From the NCBI RefSeq assembly GCF_016595435.1, contig NZ_JAENIJ010000014.1, positions 1 to 64,000 of the forward strand: a stretch of DNA of 64,000 bases, given 5' to 3'. This document shows positions 7,580 to 15,868 of this stretch, piece after piece. The number at the start of each line of letters is the position of its first letter. The first letter of the stretch is position 1. This stretch comes from Luteolibacter pohnpeiensis (lineage in GTDB: Bacteria > Verrucomicrobiota > Verrucomicrobiia > Verrucomicrobiales > Akkermansiaceae). The notes beneath the pieces are model-generated. The model had not been told where the DNA came from. It saw nothing but the letters and a program-made list of their open reading frames with translations, and did no database searches. A program made the position numbers and the translations under genes.

Positions 7580-8395
7580 ATGCAAGCTACCATCCTGCCG
7601 TGTTTCGCCCTCATTCTCGCCTTGAGCGCCTGTGCTCCGGGAGGGCCGCCCACTTCTGCGCCTGTGGCTGCTAGCCAGCTTTCGGCGACCCAAAAAGCCG
7701 CGATCGGTCGCAAGATCTGGCAGAATGAAAGTGGCGGCACCGTCGCTGGTTTGACCGCATGGAATAGCGGCGAGGAATTCCCTTCGCTGGGGATAGGCCA
7801 TTTCATCTGGTATCCCGCCGGGTTCAACGGTCGGTTTGAGCAGAGCTGGCCCTTGTTCATCGCATTTGCCAAAAGCCACGGAGCGAATCCTCCACCAATC
7901 GCGATGGAACGCAATGCGCCTTGGAAAACCCGCGCGGCGTTTCAGGCGGAATTTAACAGCGGTCGCATGACGGGGTTGCGTAACTGGCTGGCTGCCAATG
8001 TGGAGCTTCAGACGGATTTCATCATTTCCAGATCGCGCGCCGCATTGCCGAAGATCCTGTCGGCGGCACCGGCGAGCGAGCGGGCGAAGATTTCGGGCAA
8101 TTACCACAAGGTCGCGACCACACCGCAGGGGACTTATGCGTTGATCGATTATGTGAATTTCAAGGGCGACGGAACGCAAACTTCCGAGCGCTACAACGGT
8201 CAGGGCTGGGGACTGATGCAGGTGCTCGGTGGCATGCATGAGGTATCGGCTGGGCCAGCTGCTGCGGCTGAATTCGCGGCCTCTGCCAAGCGGGTTCTGT
8301 CCCGCCGGGTTTCCAATTCGCCACCTGCACGCGCGGAAGCGAAGTGGCTGCCAGGCTGGCATAACCGGTGCGATACCTACGCACGGCCCTTGTGA
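7580..8395 (+). CDS. Lipoprotein with lytic-transglycosylase-like motifs, function unknown
   Basis: 271 residues from ATG 7580; the longer open frame from 7520 lacks a signal-like start. The N terminus is a lipoprotein signal with lipobox LSAC (Cys18). The body carries KIWQNESGG (Glu50), WNSGEEFPSLGIGHFIWYP and, near the C terminus, YNGQGWGLMQVLGG. A Glu in an ESGG context plus a GLMQV segment is reminiscent of the goose-lysozyme/SLT fold of lytic transglycosylases, so cleavage of peptidoglycan is possible. This is inference: I do not recognise a named family. Convergent with the nucleoside transporter, 5 bp between stops. Confidence 0.75.
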   Translation: MQATILPCFALILALSACAPGGPPTSAPVAASQLSATQKAAIGRKIWQNESGGTVAGLTAWNSGEEFPSLGIGHFIWYPAGFNGRFEQSWPLFIAFAKSHGANPPPIAMERNAPWKTRAAFQAEFNSGRMTGLRNWLAANVELQTDFIISRSRAALPKILSAAPASERAKISGNYHKVATTPQGTYALIDYVNFKGDGTQTSERYNGQGWGLMQVLGGMHEVSAGPAAAAEFAASAKRVLSRRVSNSPPARAEAKWLPGWHNRCDTYARPL

Positions 8396-8400
8396 GGGTT

Positions 8401-9615
8401 TCAGGAAATGAAAAATCCAACGATGGCGGCGCTGGTGAGATTCGACAACGTGCCGGCGAGCACGGCTTTCATCCCGAGCCGTGCGATGTCGGCGCGCCGG
8501 TTGGGAGCCATGCTGCCGAGCCCGCCCAGCAGGATGGCGATCGATGAAAGGTTGGCGAATCCGCAAAGCGCGACGGAGCAGATTGCCTGCGATTTTGGAG
8601 TCAAGGCTGACTTATACTGAATGAATTCGAAATAGGCGACGAATTCGTTCAGAGCGAGTTTCTGTCCGATCAAGGTGCCACCTTGTGAGGCTTCAGACCA
8701 TGGAATGCCCGTCGCCCACGCTACCGGCGAAAACACAAATCCGAAGATCTCCTGCAAGCTCAGGCTGGGGTGGTGAATCCAGTTTCCGATGCCGCCGAGC
8801 AGCAGGTTAATCAACGCGATCAGTCCGACGAAGGCCAACAGCATCGCCCCGACGTTCAATGCCAGCTTCAGTCCGCTTGCTGCACCGAGGGCGGCTGCGT
8901 CGACCACATTTGCCGGTTTTTCGTCGCCTTCCGCGAAGTCGAGTCGGGATTCGCGGGGCTTGTCGACCTCCGGCTTCATCAGTTTGGCATAAAGCAGGCC
9001 GCCTGGTGCCGCCATGAAGGATGCGGAAATCAGGAATTTCATGTCCACGCCTATGGCTGCGTAACTGGCGAGCACCGATCCAGCAATGCTCGCAAGACCT
9101 CCAACCATCACCGCAAATAACTCGGATTGAGTCATTCGCGAAATGTAGGGCTTCACGATGAGCGGAGCTTCGGTCTGGCCGACGAAAATATTTGCAGCGG
9201 CAGACATGGATTCGGCGCGACTGGTTTTCAGCACCGCGCGCAGTCCTCCGCCCAAAATGAGGATCACCTTTTGCATGATGCCGAGGTGATACAACACGGC
9301 GATGAGTGATGAGAAAAAGATGATCATCGGCAGCACCCGAAAAGCGAAGATGAATCCGAGGCTCGTGCTCCCGTCCTGGCTTAACGGTCCGAACAGGAAA
9401 TCAACGCCCGCTTTTCCGGCACCGATGGTATCGGAAACGCGATCGCTCACCAGTTCCAGGATGGATCGCCCCTGCGGAACTCCGAAAACGAAGGCGCCGA
9501 TCCCGATTTGAAGTGCTAGAGCCACTCCGACAGTTCGCCAGTTGATCGCCTTCCGGTTGTCACACGCGAAATAAGCGATTGCCAGAAACAACAGGATACC
9601 AAGGAGTGCGACCAT
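8401..9615 (-). CDS. Concentrative nucleoside transporter (CNT/NupC family)
   Basis: About 404 residues from ATG 9615 ([16 protein letters not shown]). Inner-membrane symporter that takes up nucleosides with H+ or Na+. CNT hallmarks: N-terminal helices with VPQGRSILE, a middle segment [14 protein letters not shown] (the Q/E re-entrant loop that binds nucleoside), [25 protein letters not shown], and a later [22 protein letters not shown] followed by [17 protein letters not shown]. Length and motif order match the bacterial family. An upstream open stretch to 9672 is not used because it lacks family residues. Substrate specificity cannot be read from the sequence. Confidence 0.92.
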   Translation of the reverse strand: MVALLGILLFLAIAYFACDNRKAINWRTVGVALALQIGIGAFVFGVPQGRSILELVSDRVSDTIGAGKAGVDFLFGPLSQDGSTSLGFIFAFRVLPMIIFFSSLIAVLYHLGIMQKVILILGGGLRAVLKTSRAESMSAAANIFVGQTEAPLIVKPYISRMTQSELFAVMVGGLASIAGSVLASYAAIGVDMKFLISASFMAAPGGLLYAKLMKPEVDKPRESRLDFAEGDEKPANVVDAAALGAASGLKLALNVGAMLLAFVGLIALINLLLGGIGNWIHHPSLSLQEIFGFVFSPVAWATGIPWSEASQGGTLIGQKLALNEFVAYFEFIQYKSALTPKSQAICSVALCGFANLSSIAILLGGLGSMAPNRRADIARLGMKAVLAGTLSNLTSAAIVGFFIS

Positions 9616-9851
9616 CGCCCGCAGCAAGCACGAGCAAGGCCAACTCCATTTGATTGAGATGCTGACCGCCAACTAAAAGGCGCGGATCCGTTTCCAGACC
9701 CGCGCCAAATATTTGCCTAGAATACCAACTTGCGGAACAACTCGGCTCCCCCCGGATCCTTATTGCCGCTGCGCTCGCACTAGGCTGCAGCCATTCTGTA
9801 GGTAAATTTCCGATGTGTGAATAGTAAATTAATCCAAAGTGAATATTTGGA

Positions 9852-10286
9852 TCAATTCGACATCGCAGACAGTGGCGGAATGTTGATCGAATCGTCGGTC
9901 ATCAAAGGTAAGTTGGCCGATTCTGCCCGACTGAGATCATAGATATTCGTTATGCCATCTCGCGTAAGTTGAGTATGTTGAATATCTCCCAATGCTGTGG
10001 GTCCGCCGACTCGGTCAATTAAATCAGAGAGTGTGGTCTTAGGTGAAACACTGATGGCTCCAGGCTCTTTGACTTCGCCCGTTATCTGCAAATGGAGATA
10101 TTTCGACCGTATCCAGGTTGCCAATGAAAGATCACCCATGGTGCTTTTCAGTGACCTGGTTGGTTTGGATGGATCCTGATAGATTGCGTGAATCTCATCG
10201 TCCGTTCCGTTTCGAAGTTTGATATAAACCAATAGCGCTGCCAAACCCAGGCAAGCAGCACCGATGAGTTTGAGAAACGACTTCAT
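9852..10286 (-). CDS. SLBB-domain protein with N-terminal membrane anchor
   Basis: 144 residues from ATG 10286. One hydrophobic segment at residues 3-20 (SFLKLIGAACLGLAALLVYI) is a signal peptide or anchor. The C-terminal half fits the SLBB fold of polysaccharide-export and competence proteins: QITGEVKEPGAISVSPKTTL, then LSDLIDRVGG, a strand with LTRDG, and DDSINIP at the end. No Wza-type export domain is present, so it is not a full exporter. Divergent from blaI across ~140 bp that contain two inverted repeats, so co-regulation with the BlaI/M56 genes is likely but not shown. Confidence 0.7.
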   Translation of the reverse strand: MKSFLKLIGAACLGLAALLVYIKLRNGTDDEIHAIYQDPSKPTRSLKSTMGDLSLATWIRSKYLHLQITGEVKEPGAISVSPKTTLSDLIDRVGGPTALGDIQHTQLTRDGITNIYDLSRAESANLPLMTDDSINIPPLSAMSN

Positions 10287-10365
10287 GTTAGGTTGGGGAA
10301 TGCGGTGAGTGGATGATTTTTCCGAGCGTTCAGCAAGTTCACGATGATTGGATAAAAAATCAAAC

Positions 10366-10381
10366 GACGACATTTGTCGTC
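10366..10381. promoter_or_regulatory. Candidate BlaI operator 1
   Basis: GACGACA-TT-TGTCGTC is a near-perfect 16-bp palindrome between the divergent SLBB and blaI-like genes, 43 bp before the blaI ATG. BlaI/MecI repressors bind palindromes with ACA/TGT half sites as dimers, so this is a plausible autoregulatory and divergent operator. Confidence 0.55.
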
Positions 10382-10391
10382 TTTGTGGATT

Positions 10392-10409
10392 GACATGCCG
10401 ACGGATGTC
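10392..10409. promoter_or_regulatory. Candidate BlaI operator 2
   Basis: GACAT-N8-ATGTC (18 bp) lies 15 bp upstream of the blaI-like ATG. Its GACA/TGTC halves match those of the first palindrome but with a wider spacer, consistent with a second, weaker operator. Confidence 0.4.
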
Positions 10410-10424
10410 GTCAAAAAGGCGGGT

Positions 10425-10820
10425 ATGAGCGATCGAAATTTACCAGCCTTGTCGCCAGCGGAGCAGGCCTTGATGGACCGGATTTGGAAAAAGCAGCCTG
10501 TAGCCGCTTCGGATTTGTTGGGCCTGGTCAATGCGGATCGCGACGAACCGATCACGCGCAACACCTTGCAGACCCAGTTATCGCGATTGGAAGCCAAGGG
10601 CTGGATCGCGCGTGAGGGGGGAGGACGGTCGATTCAGTATCGGGCTTTGGTTTCTGAGAAACGGGGTCGCGGCCGGATTTTGAAAGAATTGAAGCAGCGC
10701 ATGTTCGGAGGTTCCGCCCTATCGATGATGCGTTGCTTGGTGGAGGATGGTGGATTTTCCAAAAACGAGATCAGCGAATTGCGGAAACTGCTGGAGGAAA
10801 AGAAAGGTGGTGAAAAATGA
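10425..10820 (+). CDS. BlaI/MecI/CopY family transcriptional repressor
   Basis: 131 residues from ATG 10425 (MSDRNLPALSPAEQALMDRIWKK). The N-terminal winged helix shows the family pattern: LSPAEQALMDRIW, ASDLLGLVNADRD, TRNTLQTQLSRLEAKGWIARE, then a wing and a C-terminal dimerisation helix (LMRCLVE-like, ISELRKLLEEKK). Such repressors are released when a membrane M56 (BlaR1/MecR1-type) protease triggers their cleavage. The stop overlaps the ATG of the first M56 gene (ATGA), so the two are translationally coupled. The open frame upstream to 10374 would run through the operators and is not used. Confidence 0.88.
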   Translation: MSDRNLPALSPAEQALMDRIWKKQPVAASDLLGLVNADRDEPITRNTLQTQLSRLEAKGWIAREGGGRSIQYRALVSEKRGRGRILKELKQRMFGGSALSMMRCLVEDGGFSKNEISELRKLLEEKKGGEK

Positions 10821-12952
10821 AGTCACTCCTGAACGAGATTCCGGAGTTTTGGCTAAACTTCGCGCTGCACAGCGCTTTGCTTTCAGTGATAGCTGGGCTG
10901 GCATGCCTTCTGTTGCGTGATCCCGCGAAGCGGGCGTTTGTCGCGGCAGTCGGTATCGGTGCCATTGGTGTCTTGCCGTGGATCTCAGCGATGCGGTTGA
11001 ATCCGCAAATTTCAACTCCGGTATCGGAGGCTGTGCTTTCGGAGTCTGTGAACTCGAAGGCGATACCTTCGAGTTCAGTGATTCCCGAATGGACGATTCG
11101 GATAGAGCGTGCCGCTCAAGAATTCTCACAGACGCCCGTGAGGATACCTGAGTCCCCCGCGCGCGGTCAGCAGCAAAAGGTCGATCCATGGGCTGTGGTT
11201 GCCGTGATTTGGTTTAGCGGAATGTTGCTGGGATTGTTAGGGATTTCGATCCGCCAGGCGCGGGTATTCCGTTGGTTTGGAATGACTCAAGCAGTGGACC
11301 ATGAGGAATGGAGGCAAATCCGGCATCACGGTTTGAAGCCGAGGCAATTCCGTGTAACGACTGCGGCGGTTAGCCCCTGTGTGGTCGGTTTTTTCAGACC
11401 AAGGATCGTGCTTCCAAAGCATTTGCTCGAACTCCGTGATGATACCAAGCTGGATTGGGCAATCCGTCATGAGGCGGAGCATCTACGATGCGGCGATTCG
11501 CGGGTCGCAGTGCTTTTATCCTGTGCTAAGGCGATCGTGTGGTGGAATCCAATGGTCCATCTGCTTTGCAGAACTTGGGCAAGCGAACGGGAGTGTGCCT
11601 GCGATGCCAGCGCGACGGCGCGGGATGAGGACCGTCGAGGCTATGGCAACTTTCTACTAGAATTATCCGAGACCTTGTCCTGTTCGGTCAACGGCGCTGT
11701 TCTGATGGCGACACCCGGGGAGTTTCGGAGAATGAAGCGGCGGCTTATTTCATTGGTGAACAGACAACCGGTCGTCCAAATGACGGCAATCTTCAAAGCG
11801 GCAACAGTTGCAATCGCAATCTCGAGCGGGCTCGCAATGTCCTGTGCGGGAATTGCATGGGCGGATGCAAACGATATGCCAGAAGACGGAGTCGTAGAGG
11901 CTCCGACTATCGATTCGGTGATAAGCGAAGCCGCGCCACCGGCAGAGACGAAAATGGTCGAAGAAAGGTCCTTGATGCTGCCTCAGCTCTATTTCGCGAT
12001 GAAACTGGTTGCCACTAAAGATCCAATTCCTGAAGCCGGACAGTCTTTGAATGAAAAAGAGCTAGCGCTTCTCATGACCCGATTAAAAGCGCTGCCAGAA
12101 AACGAGATTATCGTGGCTCCAACTGTCACCATGCGCAGTGGGGAAAAGGCGACGATCGAAATCAGTCGTGAGTTAATATGGGGTGTCGAAGGTGATGACT
12201 ATAACGTTGATCTGCTTGGTTGGCATACTGAGGTTAGGGCCGTAAATCATGGAGATGAAGCGATATTAGAGATCGAATCCCGTCACACTTACTTGTCTGA
12301 TCTATATGATTTTGGAAATCCGAAAAAACTGCCAGAAGATTACCATTATCATGGTGGTTTGGTTGTTAATATGGCCAAGTTGAGTGGTTATGAGATGGTG
12401 AATGGGGAGACGGCAGTTGTTCAATTTAATCAGAAGGAAGAGGGTAAATATGTAACCGCGCTCATGACCCTGAAGGCAGCTGATCATTCTGGAGCTGCGG
12501 ATCGAACGATTCCTGGAAAGATCCGCGTTTCCGGGGAGTTTTTCGATTCCACGGATCTTCCGAGCAATTACGGTGGAGATCAATCGGCTGTAGGAAAAAA
12601 TTTTTATCGTAGACCCGAAATTGTAGGTTTCTTCAGTGCAGATCAGTTCGAAACGATTAAGGCGAAATGTAAGGAAAAAAATCCGAGCTTTGCGCCGATT
12701 GAACTGAAGACTGTTGAAGTGGATTCTGGGGTAAAGGCACAGCCATGGAATAAATTTCCAAACTTTTCCGTGAAATTGTCCAAATGGACGAATGTGTTTT
12801 GTGCGCTGGAATTAAGTGATTCGGCGGACGATGAAGGAGACTTGGTTGAAACTGTTTATGGAAAAAATTATGTATTCCTTGTGCGTTTGTTTGATGGGGC
12901 TGGTGATAACTTCAAGGTTATTGCTGTGAGATTTGAAGGGGTTGAAGAATAG
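10817..12952 (+). CDS. M56 (BlaR1/MecR1-type) metallopeptidase with secretin-like C-terminal domain
   Basis: 711 residues. Membrane helices near residues 12-33, 40-58, 125-147 and 325-347 surround a cytoplasmic zinc protease domain with HEAEH (218-222) and the later SERECACDASA, as in M56 peptidases. The protease would act on the BlaI-type repressor encoded upstream. The ectodomain is not the penicillin-binding domain of BlaR1; residues ~431-452 read APTVTMRSGEKATIEIS, similar to the conserved secretin core of GspD-type proteins, followed by beta-rich sequence with HTYLSDLYDF. The sensed signal is unknown. An AAGGTGG precedes the ATG. Nucleotide sequence at 10919-10998 is nearly repeated at 13078-13157, showing tandem duplication with the next gene. 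The last ~800 bp are noticeably more A+T-rich. Confidence 0.85.
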   Translation: MKSLLNEIPEFWLNFALHSALLSVIAGLACLLLRDPAKRAFVAAVGIGAIGVLPWISAMRLNPQISTPVSEAVLSESVNSKAIPSSSVIPEWTIRIERAAQEFSQTPVRIPESPARGQQQKVDPWAVVAVIWFSGMLLGLLGISIRQARVFRWFGMTQAVDHEEWRQIRHHGLKPRQFRVTTAAVSPCVVGFFRPRIVLPKHLLELRDDTKLDWAIRHEAEHLRCGDSRVAVLLSCAKAIVWWNPMVHLLCRTWASERECACDASATARDEDRRGYGNFLLELSETLSCSVNGAVLMATPGEFRRMKRRLISLVNRQPVVQMTAIFKAATVAIAISSGLAMSCAGIAWADANDMPEDGVVEAPTIDSVISEAAPPAETKMVEERSLMLPQLYFAMKLVATKDPIPEAGQSLNEKELALLMTRLKALPENEIIVAPTVTMRSGEKATIEISRELIWGVEGDDYNVDLLGWHTEVRAVNHGDEAILEIESRHTYLSDLYDFGNPKKLPEDYHYHGGLVVNMAKLSGYEMVNGETAVVQFNQKEEGKYVTALMTLKAADHSGAADRTIPGKIRVSGEFFDSTDLPSNYGGDQSAVGKNFYRRPEIVGFFSADQFETIKAKCKEKNPSFAPIELKTVEVDSGVKAQPWNKFPNFSVKLSKWTNVFCALELSDSADDEGDLVETVYGKNYVFLVRLFDGAGDNFKVIAVRFEGVEE

Positions 12953-12954
12953 GT

Positions 12955-14760
12955 ATGTCTAACTCTTGCAGTGTTATGAATTCGATCATTTATGAATTTC
13001 CGGCATTCTGGCTGAACTTTGCGCTGCACACGGCATTGCTATCAGCTCTAGTCTGGATGGCTTGCAGATTAATGCGTGATCCCGCGAAGCGGGCGTATGT
13101 CGCGGCAGTTGGCATCGGTGCCATTTGCGTATTGCCGTGGATTTCGGCAATGCGGCTGGGTTCTGGTCATTCTAAATTGCCTGCTGGATCGGAAGAATCC
13201 GCTCAAGCAACATCAATGGGGGAATTCGTGCCAACTGAATCGCCGCTACCGGATTGGACCATTCATCTCGAACGCAAGGCTCCGTCTGAGGTTCCAGCCG
13301 AACGGACAGAAATGATTTCACCGTCGATTCCAGAAGCGAATCAAATCGATCTTCTCTCGACTGCCGGTTTCGTCTGGATCGCTGGGAGCGTGATGGGACT
13401 GGTGTGGATTTCCATTCGTCAAGCGATGGTGGTTCGTTGGGCTTCGTCGACGCGCGAGGTCGTTGATGGGGAATGGGAAACATTGAAACGCGGCGATTTA
13501 AGACGCGATCAGTTTCGGATTTCTACAGAGGTGGTGAGCCCTTGCGTGGTGGGATTTTATAAGCCGAAAATAGTGATCCCGACCTGGCTGTTAGAATCGT
13601 CCGAGAATTTGCATCGCACGTGGGCGATCAAGCACGAGGCAGAGCATTTGCACGCCGGTGACTCCAGAGTGGCGGTGCTACTATCTTTGGCAAAGGCACT
13701 GCTTTGGTGGAATCCGGTAGTGCATCTGCTCAGCTTATCTTGGGCAGCGGATCGTGAGCGGGTTTGCGATGCACGTGCAGTCGGATCAGCGAGCGAACGG
13801 CATCGCTATGGCAACTTCCTACTAGATTTATTGGAGCAATCTCAAACTTGGATTGGTGGATCGATTTCGATGGCACGTAAAGGAAAACTCAGGGAAATGA
13901 AGATGAGACTTAAGTATTTGATGAAAAATCAACCGGTGGCGAACGCTTCCTTGTCGTTTAAGGCAATGGTGAGTTGCGCTTTGTTATTAACGACTACGTT
14001 GATCGCTTTCACGGGATGTGAATTGGCAACGGTCAAATCGTCACCTTCAATAGCGTTCGGGAAAGCAGATGGGGAGATTGTAGAAGTATTAGAAGAATCT
14101 ACTCCCCCTGACCAACTAGAAAGCGATCAGCTTGAAGTATATGACCGAACGCTCGCGTCCGTTGATCTGATGGTCGTCGCCACACAAGATCCTTTACCAG
14201 AGAGCGGACGAATGTTGAGTAAAGACGAAAAAAATGACCTATTGCGACGCTTGTCTCTAGCAAGTGAGTCTCGCGTGATGAAATTCCCGCATATTACCTT
14301 ACGCAGCGGACAAAGAGCGAATACTGAAATCTATCGAGAGGTGACTGTCGTTTCGAAGAAACACGAAGCTACGCAAATCAAGCTCGGTTGGCTAGCAACC
14401 TTTTTTAGGAGAGGCGGAGGCAAGGATGTGATGTTGGATTTTCGTCTGAAACATACCTATCTTCCAGACTTATACGATGAAAATAAAATTTATGATGAAA
14501 AATTTGAAATCGATGAAGTCCCGGCCGACTATCTGTTTAAAGGTGATTTGGTAATAAATCTGGCGGAGGTGAAGCAGCGGGTGATGTCGAGCGAGAGCAC
14601 TATCGTAGTTCCGTTCGCAAGTGTTGAGAAAGGTAAGCATCTATCAGCCCTGGTTACAGTTAACGCAATCAATTTTGCGGGGCTTCCAATCCCTGACTTT
14701 CAATCACCGGACTCGGCGAGTCCTCATTATAATGGAGTATTGGGACTTCCCGGTGATTAG
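12955..14760 (+). CDS. Second M56 metallopeptidase paralogue, cut by an in-frame TAG
   Basis: 601 residues up to a TAG at 14758-14760. Same architecture as the upstream gene: N-terminal helices with RDPAKRAYVAAVGIGA, zinc motif HEAEH (227-231), DRERVCDARA, a hydrophobic segment ending in TGCE, and the secretin-like core PHITLRSGQRANTEIYRE with HTYLPDLYDE. It begins 2 bp after the first gene's stop; a second Met at 12976 is an alternative start. The same frame continues open beyond the TAG to 15228 and stays similar to the C terminus of the first paralogue, so the protein is either truncated, a recent nonsense mutant, or made full length by stop-codon readthrough. The protease domain is intact. 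Confidence 0.8.
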   Translation: MSNSCSVMNSIIYEFPAFWLNFALHTALLSALVWMACRLMRDPAKRAYVAAVGIGAICVLPWISAMRLGSGHSKLPAGSEESAQATSMGEFVPTESPLPDWTIHLERKAPSEVPAERTEMISPSIPEANQIDLLSTAGFVWIAGSVMGLVWISIRQAMVVRWASSTREVVDGEWETLKRGDLRRDQFRISTEVVSPCVVGFYKPKIVIPTWLLESSENLHRTWAIKHEAEHLHAGDSRVAVLLSLAKALLWWNPVVHLLSLSWAADRERVCDARAVGSASERHRYGNFLLDLLEQSQTWIGGSISMARKGKLREMKMRLKYLMKNQPVANASLSFKAMVSCALLLTTTLIAFTGCELATVKSSPSIAFGKADGEIVEVLEESTPPDQLESDQLEVYDRTLASVDLMVVATQDPLPESGRMLSKDEKNDLLRRLSLASESRVMKFPHITLRSGQRANTEIYREVTVVSKKHEATQIKLGWLATFFRRGGGKDVMLDFRLKHTYLPDLYDENKIYDEKFEIDEVPADYLFKGDLVINLAEVKQRVMSSESTIVVPFASVEKGKHLSALVTVNAINFAGLPIPDFQSPDSASPHYNGVLGLPGD

Positions 14761-15228
14761 TCTCAATTTCGTGATCTAATTTCGGTTGATCCACCGCGTG
14801 AGCGCATCGTGCGGTACACGGGAGCCGTCATCGAGATGCCGGATCATGATTTTCAAGTTGAAGGCGAAACGTTTCGGTATTGGACGGACAATTCCGAGCC
14901 CTTTGGACGTGCTCTGCCTCAAGTTCTACTATGGAAGCTTTGGCGCGAATCCCAAAAAACCAACTCATCGGTCAAGTGGACCGATCTGGAGCCAATCGAT
15001 GTCCCAAGCGGAAAATCCACCAAGCTCTGGCCGGTTTATCCGAAACTGACAGTTACACCCGGAAAGGAAGAAAACGAGGGGCAGGTCAAGACCGAGGTGA
15101 CGATCGAAGGATGGCGCACCACCGAATTTGTGAATTTTCCGAAAGGGGCGATGAGCACGTTCAAACTCGGGGATTCTGATGGCAGACGGCGCTATTTTGT
15201 GTTCGATGGCCGGTTTATTGAGAAATGA
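14761..15228 (+). pseudogene. Detached C-terminal part of the second M56 paralogue
   Basis: 156 codons in exactly the frame of the preceding gene, without a stop until TGA at 15226-15228. The segment DLEPIDVPSGKSTKLWPVYP then KLTV aligns by eye with ELKTVEVDSGVKAQPWNKFP then NFSV in the first paralogue, so it is the missing ectodomain end. Within it a GTG at 14809 could begin a 139-residue product, but that protein would have no signal peptide. Read as a remnant or as the readthrough extension of the gene before it. Confidence 0.75.
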
Positions 15229-15334
15229 ATATCAGGGAAATGTGACCATTTTCTGAATCAGTTGTCCTGGAAACCTGATTTCATTCGTAGTAGGGATATC
15301 GGGCAATGAATGCCCCGAATAACCACTCCCTACG

Positions 15335-15847
15335 ATGACTACTCCTGTTTCCCCAACTTGTGATTCCTCCTCCGTTGAGCCAGTTCCAGCTGAAATGAAC
15401 ACGGTCACTCCACACCTTGTTTGTGCTGGTGCTGCGGCAGCGATCGATTTTTATCAAAAGGCATTCGGCGCGGTGGAATTGACCCGATTGGAAACCCCGG
15501 ACGGCAAAATCATGAACGCCGGGATTCGCATCGGGAACTCGATGCTGATGCTCGTGGATGAAATGCCAGACTGGAATTGTTTGGGACCGAAGGCACGTGG
15601 CGGGACTTCCGTGACGATTCATTTGCAGGTGCCGGATGCCGATGCGCTATTCGCTCAAGCAGTGGCCGCAGGTGCTCAGCCGAAGATGCCTGTGACTGAA
15701 ATGTTCTGGGGTGACCGCTATGGCATGGTGGAAGATGCATGGGGCCATTCATGGTCGATGGGAACCCGGGTGAAAAATCTGACTCAGGAGGAAATCGCCA
15801 CTGCAGCTGCAAACGCGCAGTGTGGGGAAGGATGCTGCGAATCATAA
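15335..15847 (+). CDS. VOC-fold protein (glyoxalase/PhnB-like)
   Basis: 170 residues. After a ~20-residue Ser/Pro-rich leader comes a two-module VOC fold: TPHLVCAGAAAAIDFYQKAFGA, then GKIMNAGIRIGNSMLMLVDE, and the second half VTIHLQVPDADALFAQAVAAGA with FWGDRYGMVEDAWGHSWSMGT. This is the PhnB/YdfO-like branch of the glyoxalase superfamily; the enzymatic reaction is not predictable. The C terminus ends in a CGEGCC cluster, unusual for the fold and possibly metal- or thiol-reactive. ATG at 15335; followed 21 bp later by a second VOC gene. Confidence 0.85.
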   Translation: MTTPVSPTCDSSSVEPVPAEMNTVTPHLVCAGAAAAIDFYQKAFGAVELTRLETPDGKIMNAGIRIGNSMLMLVDEMPDWNCLGPKARGGTSVTIHLQVPDADALFAQAVAAGAQPKMPVTEMFWGDRYGMVEDAWGHSWSMGTRVKNLTQEEIATAAANAQCGEGCCES

Positions 15848-15868
15848 AACTCAAACGGAATCGGAGTC

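Noticed and set aside
7571-8566. 331-codon open frame on - strand
   Set aside because: Overlaps the lipoprotein gene and part of the nucleoside transporter in another frame; composition is Arg/His-rich shadow sequence.
9676-9710. Hairpin GGCGCGG...CCGCGCC upstream of the nucleoside transporter as purine riboswitch
   Set aside because: Single stem with a 14-base loop; no three-way junction or conserved purine-aptamer core was seen.
14786-15049. Small + strand frame near the TAG
   Set aside because: Out of frame with the M56 remnant, which has clear similarity to the upstream paralogue.
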